Source of the DNA: Cupriavidus malaysiensis
Lineage (GTDB): Bacteria; Pseudomonadota; Gammaproteobacteria; Burkholderiales; Burkholderiaceae
Length of the DNA: 64,000 bases
Direction of reading: 5' to 3'
Assembly (NCBI RefSeq): GCF_001854325.1
Contig: NZ_CP017754.1
Coordinates: 4,154,001-4,218,000 of the forward strand
Of this stretch, positions 54,775 through 63,652 are shown piece by piece. Numbering within the stretch: position 1 is the stretch's first letter; each line of letters begins with the position of its first letter. The position numbers and the translations under genes are program-made. Under the pieces are notes generated by a model. The model made no database searches, was not told the DNA's origin, and saw only the letters and a program-made list of their open reading frames with translations.

Positions 54775-55275
54775 TCACAACGCCTCCAAGCCCTCCCCCA
54801 CCACCTTCACCAGCACCGCCGTTCCATCGTCCCCGACACGGAACTCGCCGTACTTCGCGTGCTCGAAACGCGCCGCCTGCCCCTCCTGGAAGAAGAAGGC
54901 GTCGGTCGACACCTGGACCTGCACCCCGCCCCAGCGTGTGGGCACGGTCTGGTAGCGCAGCAGCCGTTCGCCGGGCGCGAGCGCTTCGCTGCCGTGCAGG
55001 CGCACGAAGACGGCTTCGCGCCGGGCGTCGAGCGTGACCACGGCAACGCCCGCGCGGGCGTCCGGCAGGTCGTGCTGCCGGCGCGCTTCGCGGATGGCGT
55101 TGCCGATGGCGAAGTTCAGCGCCATGTAGTCGCCCTGCATCAGCGAGCGCGGGTCCACCGGGGCCAGGCGCAGGTAGATGGTCTGGCCGCCGGCCAGCAG
55201 CCGTTCCTTGCCGGCGATGCCGAAAGCGGCCACGCCCAGCGTCAGGGCCCAGGCGATCAGGATCCAGCGTTTCAT
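54775..55275 (-). CDS. GDYXXLXY-domain membrane protein
   Basis: The 166-residue protein has one N-terminal membrane helix (about 4-22), then RLAPVDPRSLMQGDYMALNFAI, which holds the family-defining GDYxxLxY-like motif (GDYMALNF; Tyr replaced by Phe). A beta-rich extracytoplasmic domain follows. Its ATG overlaps the stop of the DUF4401 gene. The family accompanies DUF2157 and DUF4401 membrane proteins in many Proteobacteria; the joint function is unknown. Confidence 0.88.
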   Translation of the reverse strand: MKRWILIAWALTLGVAAFGIAGKERLLAGGQTIYLRLAPVDPRSLMQGDYMALNFAIGNAIREARRQHDLPDARAGVAVVTLDARREAVFVRLHGSEALAPGERLLRYQTVPTRWGGVQVQVSTDAFFFQEGQAARFEHAKYGEFRVGDDGTAVLVKVVGEGLEAL

Positions 55276-56414
55276 CGCAGCTCCTTGGTGCCGCCGCGGC
55301 GCAGCAGCACGACGCGCGCCAGCAGGACCAGCACGCCGGCGCCGGCCAGCGTGGCCGACTTGGCGAGCAGGGTCCAGCTCAGCGCGCTGTAGTACCAGGT
55401 GAAACCCGCCAGCAACGTGGCCACGCCCAATCCGAGCCAGGGCAGCGAGGCACGCCGCAGCGCCAGCCCCAGGGCCAGCACGCCGACGCTGACGGCCGGC
55501 GCGCCCGCCATCAGGCCGCCGAGCGCCAGTGCGACGATCACCGCGGGCAGGCCGGCGGCATTGGGCAGTTCGAGGCGGCGCGCTTCCGCGGCCGCGAACA
55601 CGGCCAGCAGGAAAGCCAGCACGGCGCCGGCGTGCCAGTGCATGCCGATCGGCGCCGCCCCGCCTGTCGCGAGCAGCCAGGGCCGGTCGGCGCCGGTCAG
55701 CATCAGGGCGCCGCCCAGGGCGAACAGCAAGGTCGCATCGGCGGCGGGTTCGGCCCAGTCCAGCCGGTCGGCGGTGCACAGCTGTGCCTCGTTGTTGGTG
55801 AAGGCGATCAGCAGCACGCAGGCCAGCGGCACCAGCCCCACCAGCGGCCAGGGATAGGCCAGCCAGCCGTCGAGGGCGGACGGTCCGATCAGGCGCTGCG
55901 CGGTCACCGCGAGCGCGCCCCAGGCCGTCAAGGCGCACAGCAGCCGGTGCAGGCGGTTGGGCACCACGGCGAACAGCAGCGCCTGGAACGCGGCGATGCC
56001 GGCCCAGAAGCCGGCCGACTCCAGCGCGCGCCCGAAGGCGACCCCCTTGGCCGCGCCCAGGATCACCATGCCCTGGCCGCTCAGGCTGATGGCCAGCGCG
56101 AACTGTTCCAGCGCGATGCCGCCGAGGCGGCGCCGGTACAGCACGTAGGCCAGTGCGACCATCGCGGCGCCGCACAGCGCCATGGCCCAGCCGTTGTCGC
56201 GCGCGGCCAGGAAGACGCTGCCGACCAGGAAGAGCTGGAAGAACAGCGCGCCCAGCCAGCCGGCGCCGCCCATCAGCACGCGCACCGCCCACGGGGCGCG
56301 CACGGCTTCGGTATAGGCGCCGCTGGCCATGCCGCGCGCGGAGAAATCGTCCCAGACCTTGCGCACGGCGCGGCGGGTCGAACGGGACGTGTCGTCCGGA
56401 TGCATCGTGCTCAT
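55272..56414 (-). CDS. DUF4401 membrane protein
   Basis: The 380 residues contain about ten hydrophobic helices and a cytoplasmic N-terminal segment (MSTMHPDDTSRSTRRAVRKV). The order of genes and topology match DUF4401 proteins that follow DUF2157. Both its ends overlap neighbours by ATGA, so all three genes are translationally coupled. A larger frame reaching 57263 is shadow. No enzymatic motif is evident. Confidence 0.85.
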   Translation of the reverse strand: MSTMHPDDTSRSTRRAVRKVWDDFSARGMASGAYTEAVRAPWAVRVLMGGAGWLGALFFQLFLVGSVFLAARDNGWAMALCGAAMVALAYVLYRRRLGGIALEQFALAISLSGQGMVILGAAKGVAFGRALESAGFWAGIAAFQALLFAVVPNRLHRLLCALTAWGALAVTAQRLIGPSALDGWLAYPWPLVGLVPLACVLLIAFTNNEAQLCTADRLDWAEPAADATLLFALGGALMLTGADRPWLLATGGAAPIGMHWHAGAVLAFLLAVFAAAEARRLELPNAAGLPAVIVALALGGLMAGAPAVSVGVLALGLALRRASLPWLGLGVATLLAGFTWYYSALSWTLLAKSATLAGAGVLVLLARVVLLRRGGTKELR

Positions 56415-57451
56415 GCCTGCGCTCCCATCACGTGGCGGCGGTGCGCCCGCAGCAGCCAGCTGGCCGTGCCGCCGGCCAGGGCCACGGTCAGCAGGCCCAG
56501 CAGCAGGAAGACGCCGTAGTCGGCGCTGCCGCGCAGCAGCCAGTGGCCGGCCCCGCCGATCCCCAGCACGATGGCGCTGAAGCTCGCCAGGCTGAGCAGC
56601 ACGATATCGAAGGCGCGCAGGTAGACCCAGGCACCGAGCGCGGCCAGCGCGGCCAGCGCGGCCAGGGCACACAGGTAGTAGCCGCCGGCAACCGCGGACT
56701 GCAGCAGGCTGGCCAGGCCCAGCCAGGTGGCGTAGGCGCAGGCCAGCGCGCCCGCGATGCGGGCCCCGGCCTGGCCGCGGAAGCCCAGCGCCGGCGCCAG
56801 CGCGCACAGGCCGTACCACAGCGCCAGTTGCACCGCGGTGGCCAGCAGCAGCAGCAGGCTGGTGGCAAGGCCGCCACGCTCGCCGAACAGCAGTTCGAAC
56901 ATGCCGCCCACGCCCAGGCGGATGCTGCAGTAGCGCAGCAGCGCCACATTGCCCACCACCAGCACCACCCACCAGTGCGGCGCGGCGCGCGCCGCCAGGG
57001 CCCAGGGCACGGCCAGCAGCGCCCACAGGGCGAACAGCTGCCAGGCATCGGCGCCGGTCTGGTAGATCTGCCCGATCACGGCCAGCAGCGCGCCCGTGAG
57101 CACCTGCGCGCCGGCCAGCGCCGCCTGGGCCGCGAGGTCGCCGGGCCGGCGCGGCAGGGCGAAGGCCGCCAGAGCGGTGATCAGCGCGGCCAGCAGGCCG
57201 AACTTGGCGAACTTGTGCAGGTCCTGCCAGTTGAAGGCGAAGAAGACGATGACGCCGACGCACAACAGCGCCGCGCCCAGCGCGAGCAAGGCGAGGTCGA
57301 GCCAGCCGCGCCAGTCGGACGCGCCGGGCTCGGTGCGGGTCCAGGCCAGCCTGGCGGCCGCCGGCACCAATACGCCGTCGCGGCGCCAGCCGGCCAGGGC
57401 CTGGCGGATCGCGCGCCGCTCGCGCAGCAACTGCATCGGAGAGGAAGGCAT
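56411..57451 (-). CDS. DUF2157 membrane protein
   Basis: The 346-residue protein has a short cytoplasmic N-terminal region with the DUF2157 pattern (QLLRERRAIRQALAGWRRDGVL), then about ten hydrophobic helices starting near residue 55, including VFFAFNWQDLHKFAKF, a hallmark of the family. It is the first gene of the three-gene unit. The chosen ATG at 57451 gives the family length; the frame runs further to 57523. Confidence 0.87.
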   Translation of the reverse strand: MPSSPMQLLRERRAIRQALAGWRRDGVLVPAAARLAWTRTEPGASDWRGWLDLALLALGAALLCVGVIVFFAFNWQDLHKFAKFGLLAALITALAAFALPRRPGDLAAQAALAGAQVLTGALLAVIGQIYQTGADAWQLFALWALLAVPWALAARAAPHWWVVLVVGNVALLRYCSIRLGVGGMFELLFGERGGLATSLLLLLATAVQLALWYGLCALAPALGFRGQAGARIAGALACAYATWLGLASLLQSAVAGGYYLCALAALAALAALGAWVYLRAFDIVLLSLASFSAIVLGIGGAGHWLLRGSADYGVFLLLGLLTVALAGGTASWLLRAHRRHVMGAQA

Positions 57452-57644
57452 GGGCAGGGAAGGGATGGACGCGATGAGATGCACTGTAGCAAAGCGACTG
57501 CCACTACGCATCCGCCGTCGCATCCGCCTGCCGCATCCAGGGCGCCCGCAGCGGGCCGCCGGTGCTTTGCGCGGGCCGCGCCCGCCCGGTATCCTTGGCG
57601 CCTTGTCCGATCACTACCGGCGCCTGGCCGCGCCCTGACCTGCC

Positions 57645-58412
57645 ATGACCCTGGGCATCCTTGCCGCCATCCACGACGAAGTCGACGCGCTGATCGCCGC
57701 CATGCGGCACGAGGATGCGAAGGCCACGGTACACCGCGTCGGCATGCGCGACTACCACGTCGGCACCCTGCACGGCCAGCCCTGCGTGCTGGTGCTGGCG
57801 CGCATGGGCAAGGTGGCGGCGGCGGCCACCACGGTGACGCTGATCCGCGAATTCGGTGCCAGCGAGATCGTCTTCACCGGCCTGGCCGGCGGTGTGGGCG
57901 ATGCCACGCACGTGGGCGACGTGGTGATCGCCGACGCCACGCTGCAGCACGACCTCGACGCCCGTCCCTTCTTCCCCCGCCACGAGGTGCCGCTGCTGGA
58001 ACAAGCCAGCTTCGCCACCGATGCCGCCCTCACCGCGGCCCTGCGCCAGGCCACCGAGGACTTCCTGCGCCTGGACCTGGCCGAGGCCGTGCCGGCGCCG
58101 GTGCGCGCGCGCTTCGGCGTCAGCGCGCCCGCACTGCACCTCGGGCTGATCGCCAGCGGCGACCAGTTCATCGGCGCGCCGGCCGCGGTGGCCGAACTGC
58201 GCGCGCGCCTGCCCGGGCTGCAGGCCGTGGAGATGGAGGGCGCGGCAGTGGGCCAGGTATGCCATGAGTACGGCGTGCCCTATGCGGTGATGCGCACCAT
58301 TTCCGACCGTGCCGACGACAGCGCCCATGTGGATTTCGCCGCCTTCCTCAGCGAGGTGGCGAGCCACTATTCCAGCGGCGTGCTGAACCGCTTCCTGGCG
58401 GCACGCCGCTGA
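57645..58412 (+). CDS. mtnN: 5'-methylthioadenosine/S-adenosylhomocysteine nucleosidase
   Basis: MtnN (Pfs) cleaves MTA and SAH to adenine and the thioribose or ribosylhomocysteine, recycling methylation by-products. The 255 residues show GILAAIHDEVDALI at the start, FTGLAGGVGDATHVGDVVIA, and the catalytic region LQAVEMEGAAVGQVCHEYGVPYAVMRTISDRAD with Glu and Asp. The usual size is 230-250. Convergent with the small membrane protein gene. Confidence 0.94.
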   Translation: MTLGILAAIHDEVDALIAAMRHEDAKATVHRVGMRDYHVGTLHGQPCVLVLARMGKVAAAATTVTLIREFGASEIVFTGLAGGVGDATHVGDVVIADATLQHDLDARPFFPRHEVPLLEQASFATDAALTAALRQATEDFLRLDLAEAVPAPVRARFGVSAPALHLGLIASGDQFIGAPAAVAELRARLPGLQAVEMEGAAVGQVCHEYGVPYAVMRTISDRADDSAHVDFAAFLSEVASHYSSGVLNRFLAARR

Positions 58413-58453
58413 GGCAGCGGCGGCGGCACGATCCGCCCGCGGGCGGGGCGGTG

Positions 58454-58699
58454 TCACCCGCGCCGGAACACCAGCCCCCACAGCGCCGTCAGCAGGGCGG
58501 CGCCCAGGATCGCGGCGCCCCAGCCGATCATCTGCCCGTCGATGAACCAGCGCAGCGCCTGGCCGCCATAGAAGGCCAGCGCCGCCCCCACCGCACCCAG
58601 CAGCGGCGCGACGCGCCAGCCGACCACGCGCCGCCCGACCGGGTGCAGTTGGCGCCCCGTGAGGCCGACCAGGGCGCCGACCACCAAGATTCCCACCAT
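58454..58699 (-). CDS. Small transglycosylase-associated-type membrane protein
   Basis: From ATG 58699 the 81-residue protein MVGILVVGALVGLTGRQLHP... has three hydrophobic helices and a basic loop, resembling GlsB/YeaQ/YmgE family proteins. The Gly-rich helices fit that family. These are stress-related membrane proteins without a known activity. Divergent from hemA. Confidence 0.7.
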   Translation of the reverse strand: MVGILVVGALVGLTGRQLHPVGRRVVGWRVAPLLGAVGAALAFYGGQALRWFIDGQMIGWGAAILGAALLTALWGLVFRRG

Positions 58700-59007
58700 A
58701 TGTTTTCCTGAATGCTGCGGTGCCGGCGGCCGTGGCCTGCCGCCCGCCGCCGGATGCAAGGTATCGCAAAAGTCACCCGTTCGGGGGCCTTGCGGCAGTG
58801 ATGCCGCCCTCCCCCTCGATTCACCGCCGAGCGTGCAAGGATAAGACTTGGCGGACTCCTGAGCCAGATCAAGTCCGCGTCCAGCAATTTGTACCGCCGG
58901 CGGTATAATGCAAAGCGGTCCGCGCTGTATACGCCGCCTTATACGCGTCCACGCCCTCCGGCATCACCGCGGCCCAGAAAAAAGCCCCCGAAAGCACCCC
59001 CGCAAGA
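58700..59007. promoter_or_regulatory. Divergent promoter region of hemA
   Basis: The 308-base spacer contains TATAAT at 58904-58909, about 100 bases before the hemA ATG. It overlaps the last two bases of a perfect 14-bp palindrome TACCGCCGGCGGTA (58892-58905). No good -35 is visible 17 bases upstream, which would fit an activator-dependent promoter. No ORF is likely. Confidence 0.55.
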
Positions 59008-60312
59008 ATGCAACTGCTCGCGATCGGCATCAATCACACCACGGCACCCGTCTCGCTGCGCGAGCGTGTGGCGTTTCCGCTTGAGCAGATCAAACCCGCG
59101 CTGGGCACCTTGCGCAATCACCTTGCGGGCCGCAGCGGCACCGAGGCCGCCATCCTCTCCACCTGCAACCGCACCGAGATCTACTGCGCCACCGACATCC
59201 TGGTGAGCGGCTCGGACGGCTTCGAGCACACGCTGCGCTGGCTGGCCCAGCATCACAACGTGCCGGCCGGCGAACTGGCGCCGCACCTGTATGCGCTGCC
59301 GCAGTCGGAAGCGGTGCGCCACGCTTTCCGCGTGGCCAGCGGCCTGGATTCGATGGTGCTGGGCGAGACCCAGATCCTCGGCCAGCTGAAGGATGCGGTG
59401 CGCACCGCCGGCGAGGCCGGCGCGCTGGGCACCTACCTGAACCAGCTGTTCCAGCGCACCTTCGCCGTGGCCAAGGAAGTGCGCGGCCAGACCGAGATCG
59501 GCGCGCATTCGGTGTCGATGGCGGCGGCGGCCGTGCGGCTGGCGCAGCGCATTTTCGAGAGCGTGTCGACGCAGCGTGTGCTGTTCATCGGCGCGGGCGA
59601 AATGATCGAACTGTGCGCGACCCACTTCGCCGCGCAGCAGCCGCGCCAGATCGTGGTGGCCAACCGCACCGTCGAACGCGGCGAGAAGCTGGCCGAGCAG
59701 CTCTCCGGCCAGGGCCTGACCACCGAGGCGATCCGCCTGTCCGAACTGGGCGAGCGCCTGCACGAGTTCGACATCGTGGTCTCCTGCACCGCCAGCTCGC
59801 TGCCCATCATCGGGCTGGGCGCCGTGGAACGCGCGGTCAAGCGCCGCAAGCACCGCCCCATCATGATGGTGGACCTGGCCGTGCCGCGCGACGTGGAGCC
59901 CGAGGTGGCGCGCCTGGACGACGTCTTCCTGTACACCGTGGACGACCTCGGCGCCATCGTGCGCGAGGGCAATGCCATGCGCCAGGCGGCGGTGGCCCAG
60001 GCCGAGGCGATCATCGAGTCGCGCGTGCAGAACTTCATGCACTGGCTGGAGACCCGCAGCGTGGTACCGGTCATCCGCGACCTGCAGCAGCAAGGCGAGT
60101 CGATGCGCCAGGCCGAGCTGGAACGCGCGCGCCGCATGCTGGCGCGCGGCGATGATCCCGAAGCCGTGCTCGAGGCGCTCTCCGGCGCCCTCACCCGCAA
60201 GTTCCTGCACGGCCCCACCCACGCCCTGAACCACACCCAGGGCGAGGATCGCGAGGCGCTGCTGCGCCTGGTGCCGGGCCTGTTCCGCCACAGCAGCCAC
60301 TCCGAGCGCTAG
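59008..60312 (+). CDS. hemA: Glutamyl-tRNA reductase
   Basis: HemA reduces glutamyl-tRNA(Glu) to glutamate-1-semialdehyde, the first committed step of tetrapyrrole synthesis in the C5 pathway. The 434 residues show [17 protein letters not shown] at the N terminus, the nucleophile Cys53 in [32 protein letters not shown], the NADPH-binding GAGEM, and a C-terminal dimerisation helix. It is followed by prfA, as in many beta- and gamma-proteobacteria. Confidence 0.97.
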   Translation: MQLLAIGINHTTAPVSLRERVAFPLEQIKPALGTLRNHLAGRSGTEAAILSTCNRTEIYCATDILVSGSDGFEHTLRWLAQHHNVPAGELAPHLYALPQSEAVRHAFRVASGLDSMVLGETQILGQLKDAVRTAGEAGALGTYLNQLFQRTFAVAKEVRGQTEIGAHSVSMAAAAVRLAQRIFESVSTQRVLFIGAGEMIELCATHFAAQQPRQIVVANRTVERGEKLAEQLSGQGLTTEAIRLSELGERLHEFDIVVSCTASSLPIIGLGAVERAVKRRKHRPIMMVDLAVPRDVEPEVARLDDVFLYTVDDLGAIVREGNAMRQAAVAQAEAIIESRVQNFMHWLETRSVVPVIRDLQQQGESMRQAELERARRMLARGDDPEAVLEALSGALTRKFLHGPTHALNHTQGEDREALLRLVPGLFRHSSHSER

Positions 60313-60461
60313 CCGCGCCCGTCCTTCGCGCGCTGCCTTCGCGGCACGCGCCAGCCGCCCAGCCGCCCGCGCGGCGCCAGCCCCCGCAGCCGTCCTGCCC
60401 AGCCTGGCGCGGATGCGGCGGCGATGTCCCAGAACACCCTCCCGGAATTGCCGAACCCCCG

Positions 60462-61544
60462 ATGAAAGCCAGCATGCAAGCCAAGCTCGACCAACTGGCC
60501 GAGCGACTCGAAGAGGTCAACGCCCTGCTCGCGCGCGAGAACGCCACGGCCGACATGGAGCAGTACCGCAAGCTGACGCGCGAGCACGCCGAACTGTCGC
60601 CGGTGGCCGAACAGTACGGCCAGTACCGCCAGGCCCAGGACGACCTGGCCACCGCCCAGGCGCTGCTGGACGACCCCGAGATGAAGGACTTCGCCGCCGA
60701 CGAGATCGCCGTGGCGAAGGAGCGCCTGGAGGGGCTGGAGGGCAGCCTGCAGACGCTGCTGCTGCCCAAGGACCCCAACGACGACCGCAACCTGCTGCTG
60801 GAAATCCGCGCCGGCGCCGGCGGCGAGGAAAGCGCGCTGTTCGCCGCCGACCTGCTGCGCATGTACACACGCTACGCCGAGCGCCAGCGCTGGCAGGTCG
60901 AGGTGATGAGCGAATCGGAATCCGACCTGGGCGGCTACAAGGAAGTGATCGTGCGCATCGCCGGCGACAAGGCTTTCTCGCGGCTCAAGTTCGAGTCCGG
61001 CGGCCACCGCGTGCAGCGCGTGCCGGCCACCGAGGCGCAGGGCCGCATCCATACCTCGGCCTGCACGGTGGCGGTGATGCCCGAGGCCGACGAGGTGGGC
61101 GAAGTGCAGATCAACCCGGCCGACCTGCGCATCGACACCTTCCGCGCTTCCGGCGCCGGCGGCCAGCACGTCAACAAGACTGACTCCGCGGTGCGCCTGA
61201 CCCACCTGCCGACCGGCATCGTGGTCGAGTGCCAGGACGACCGCAGCCAGCACCGCAACAAGGACAAGGCGATGAAGGTGCTGGCGGCGCGCATCAAGGA
61301 CATGCAGGAGCGCGCCGCCCAGGCCAAGGAAGCCAGCACGCGGCGCAACCTGATCGGCTCGGGCGACCGCAGCGACCGCATCCGCACCTACAACTTCCCG
61401 CAGGGCCGCGTCACCGACCACCGCATCAACCTGACGCTGTACAAGATCGACGCCATCATGGACGGCGACCTCGACGAACTGGTGGGCGCACTGGCCGCCG
61501 AGCACCAGGCGGACCAGCTCGCAGCCCTGGGGGAAGAGGCCTGA
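60462..61544 (+). CDS. prfA: Peptide chain release factor 1
   Basis: RF1 ends translation at UAA and UAG. The 360 residues include the codon-recognition tripeptide PAT (188-190), which distinguishes RF1 from RF2 (SPF), and the hydrolysis motif GGQ (233-235) whose Gln is methylated by PrmC, encoded 0.7 kb downstream. The coiled-coil domain 1 occupies the first 100 residues. The gene lies 149 bases after hemA. Confidence 0.97.
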   Translation: MKASMQAKLDQLAERLEEVNALLARENATADMEQYRKLTREHAELSPVAEQYGQYRQAQDDLATAQALLDDPEMKDFAADEIAVAKERLEGLEGSLQTLLLPKDPNDDRNLLLEIRAGAGGEESALFAADLLRMYTRYAERQRWQVEVMSESESDLGGYKEVIVRIAGDKAFSRLKFESGGHRVQRVPATEAQGRIHTSACTVAVMPEADEVGEVQINPADLRIDTFRASGAGGQHVNKTDSAVRLTHLPTGIVVECQDDRSQHRNKDKAMKVLAARIKDMQERAAQAKEASTRRNLIGSGDRSDRIRTYNFPQGRVTDHRINLTLYKIDAIMDGDLDELVGALAAEHQADQLAALGEEA

Positions 61545-61633
61545 GCGCCCCCCCATGCCGTGCGCTCACCTTTGTTTGCACATCCGGCACGATCGGAAAG
61601 CCTTTGTATCTGTTGTAAATGCTTGAAACAGCA

Positions 61634-61662
61634 CTGGCATGGCCTGGGCCGCTTCCTATAAT
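61634..61662 (+). promoter_or_regulatory. Promoter of the alanine-rich lipoprotein gene
   Basis: TATAAT (61657-61662) is preceded after 17 bases by CTGGCA (61634-61639), a partial -35 match. The ATG is 72 bases downstream. Confidence 0.5.
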
Positions 61663-61733
61663 CGAACGCGACTGGACCTGCCGCGCAAGAAGGCAGGCGA
61701 ACGTCACCTCGAAACGGACAAAAGGATGAAATC

Positions 61734-62057
61734 ATGAAGAAGTTGCTCGCACTGCTGATGGTCGCCGCCGCTCTCACCGCTTGCAGCAAGAAGGAAGAAG
61801 CGCCTGCCACCAGCGCCGAAAGCGCGATGCAGAACGCCGCCGATTCCGCCAAGGCCGCTGCCAGCGATGCCGCCGCGGCTGCCAGCAATGCGGCCGACGC
61901 GGCCAAGGCCGCCGCCGGCAATGCCGCCAGCCAGGCTTCCGCCGCCGCCGAGCAGGCCAAGTCGGATGCCGCCAGCGCCATGGCCAATGCCAAGGATGCG
62001 GCCAAGGACGCCGTCAACGCGGCTGCCGACAAGGCCAAGGACGCCGTCAACAAGTAA
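61734..62057 (+). CDS. Small alanine-rich lipoprotein
   Basis: The 107-residue protein has a lipoprotein signal (MKKLLALLMVAAALTAC, Cys17). The mature chain is almost entirely Ala, Ser, Lys, Asp and Asn in an amphipathic pattern of about 11 residues (AADAAKAAAGN-type), predicted to form a long helix or coiled coil. It resembles Lpp/OprI-like or LEA-like lipoproteins in form, not by clear homology. AAAAGGATGAAATC precedes the start. Likely abundant in the outer membrane; function unknown. Confidence 0.75.
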   Translation: MKKLLALLMVAAALTACSKKEEAPATSAESAMQNAADSAKAAASDAAAAASNAADAAKAAAGNAASQASAAAEQAKSDAASAMANAKDAAKDAVNAAADKAKDAVNK

Positions 62058-62224
62058 TCCGGACGTACCGGCCGGCCCCGGGACATGCTCCTGGCCGGCC
62101 ACCGGCGCGGCCAGGCTGCGCCGCACGGCCCCGCCCCCGCCACGCCGGCGTATGCTGTCCGGCAAGGCACGGCGGGGTTTTTTGCTGCCGGCCACCGCCC
62201 GACCTACCCGTACCCCGAGACACC

Positions 62225-63154
62225 ATGCCGCACCCGGCACCCGCCGCCCCGTCAGCTCCCCAGGCCTCGCCACCCGCCGCCGATAGCGGCCCAGATAACC
62301 CAGATAGCGGCCGCTGGCCGTCCTCGCCCACCCTGCGCGAGGCGCAGGCGCTCGCCACCGCGGCCGGCCTGCCGGTGCTGGAGGCGCGCATGCTGCTGGG
62401 CCACCTGACCGGCTACAGCCGCACCCAGCTCATCACCCGCGACGACGAGGCGCTCACTCCTGCGCGCCGCGAGGCGCTGGCCGCGCTGGTCGCACGCCGG
62501 CTGGCGGGCGAACCGATGGCCTACCTGCTCGGCGAGCGTGAGTTCTTCGGCCGAGTCTTCCGCGTCACGCCGGATGTGCTGATCCCCCGGCCCGACACCG
62601 AGATCGCGGTCGAGGCGGCGCTGGCGCGCCTGCACGGCCGCGCGCGGCCGCATCTGCTGGACATGGGCACGGGCTCGGGCATCCTGGCGCTGACCCTGGC
62701 GCTGGAGCGGCCCGACGCCGAGGTCTGGGCCACCGATGTCTCGCCGGCGGCGCTGGCGGTGGCGCAGGACAATGCCGCGCGGCTGGGCGCGGGCAATGTG
62801 CGCTTCCTGCGCTCCGACTGGTACGCAGCGCTGCCGGAAGCAGTGCGCTTCGACCTGATCATCAGCAACCCGCCCTATATCGCCGCGGCCGACCCGCATC
62901 TGGTGCAGGGCGACCTGCGCTTCGAGCCGGTCGATGCCCTGACCGACCATGGCGACGGCCTCGGCGACCTGCGCACGATCGCCGCCGGCGCCCCGGCCCG
63001 CCTGGCGCCCGGCGGCTGGCTGCTGGTCGAGCACGGCTACGACCAAGGCGAGGCCGCGCGCGGCCTGCTCGCCGCGGCGGGCTTCGCCGAGATCTCCACC
63101 GCACGCGACCTGGGCGGCAACGAGCGCTGCAGCGGCGGGCGGCTGGCCACCTGA
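62225..63154 (+). CDS. prmC: Peptide chain release factor N(5)-glutamine methyltransferase
   Basis: PrmC methylates the GGQ glutamine of RF1 and RF2. The 309 residues have an N-terminal helical domain (to about 110), REFFGRVFRVTPDVLIPRPDTE, the SAM-binding DMGTGSGILAL, and the substrate-binding NPPY (215-218). The first about 35 residues are Pro/Ala-rich and atypical; translation may begin downstream, but no better start with a ribosome-binding site is visible. It lies two genes after its substrate gene prfA. Confidence 0.95.
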   Translation: MPHPAPAAPSAPQASPPAADSGPDNPDSGRWPSSPTLREAQALATAAGLPVLEARMLLGHLTGYSRTQLITRDDEALTPARREALAALVARRLAGEPMAYLLGEREFFGRVFRVTPDVLIPRPDTEIAVEAALARLHGRARPHLLDMGTGSGILALTLALERPDAEVWATDVSPAALAVAQDNAARLGAGNVRFLRSDWYAALPEAVRFDLIISNPPYIAAADPHLVQGDLRFEPVDALTDHGDGLGDLRTIAAGAPARLAPGGWLLVEHGYDQGEAARGLLAAAGFAEISTARDLGGNERCSGGRLAT

Positions 63155-63211
63155 GCGGGCCGGCGGTGCCTGCGGCGCCACCCACGCAGGCACCGCCGCG
63201 GCGCTCCTGGC

Positions 63212-63229
63212 CCGGCCCTGAAGGGCCGG
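63212..63229 (+). terminator. Hairpin after prmC
   Basis: CCGGCCCT pairs with AGGGCCGG around GA, about 57 bases after the prmC stop. No T-tract follows, so termination would be weak. Confidence 0.4.
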
Positions 63230-63240
63230 CCCGAATCAAG

Positions 63241-63246
63241 TAAAAT
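63241..63246 (+). promoter_or_regulatory. Possible -10 box for grxD
   Basis: TAAAAT in CAAGTAAAATCC lies about 93 bases before the grxD ATG, just after the hairpin. No clear -35. Confidence 0.35.
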
Positions 63247-63338
63247 CCGCCCCAGCACGGCGCGCCCCCGCGCTTGTTCCGATTTCCCCGTGCGGCATCG
63301 GCCCCGGCCGGCATCGCCTCAACCCGATACGTGAAACC

Positions 63339-63650
63339 ATGAGTGACGTGCAACAAAAGATCGACCAGATCGTCAAGGGCAGCCCGGTCGTGCTGTTCAT
63401 GAAGGGCACCGCCCAGTTCCCGATGTGCGGTTTCTCCGGCCGCGCCATCCAGATCCTGAAGGCCTGCGGCGTCGACGCGCCGACCACGGTCAACGTGCTG
63501 GAAGACGACGGCATCCGCCAGGGCATCAAGGAATACGCCAACTGGCCGACCATTCCCCAGCTCTATGTCAACGGCGAATTCATCGGCGGCTCGGACATCA
63601 TGATGGAGATGTATCAGAGCGGCGAACTGCAGACCCTGCTCAAGGGCTGA
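63339..63650 (+). CDS. grxD: Monothiol glutaredoxin (Grx4 type)
   Basis: Monothiol CGFS glutaredoxins bind and transfer [2Fe-2S] clusters with glutathione and BolA partners. The 103 residues have the active site CGFS (30-33) in QFPMCGFSGRA, the GSH-binding region WPTIPQLYVNGEFIGGSDI, and the C-terminal helix. Length and motifs are textbook for the family. The gene lies 2 bases before ubiX. Confidence 0.97.
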   Translation: MSDVQQKIDQIVKGSPVVLFMKGTAQFPMCGFSGRAIQILKACGVDAPTTVNVLEDDGIRQGIKEYANWPTIPQLYVNGEFIGGSDIMMEMYQSGELQTLLKG

Positions 63651-63652
63651 AC

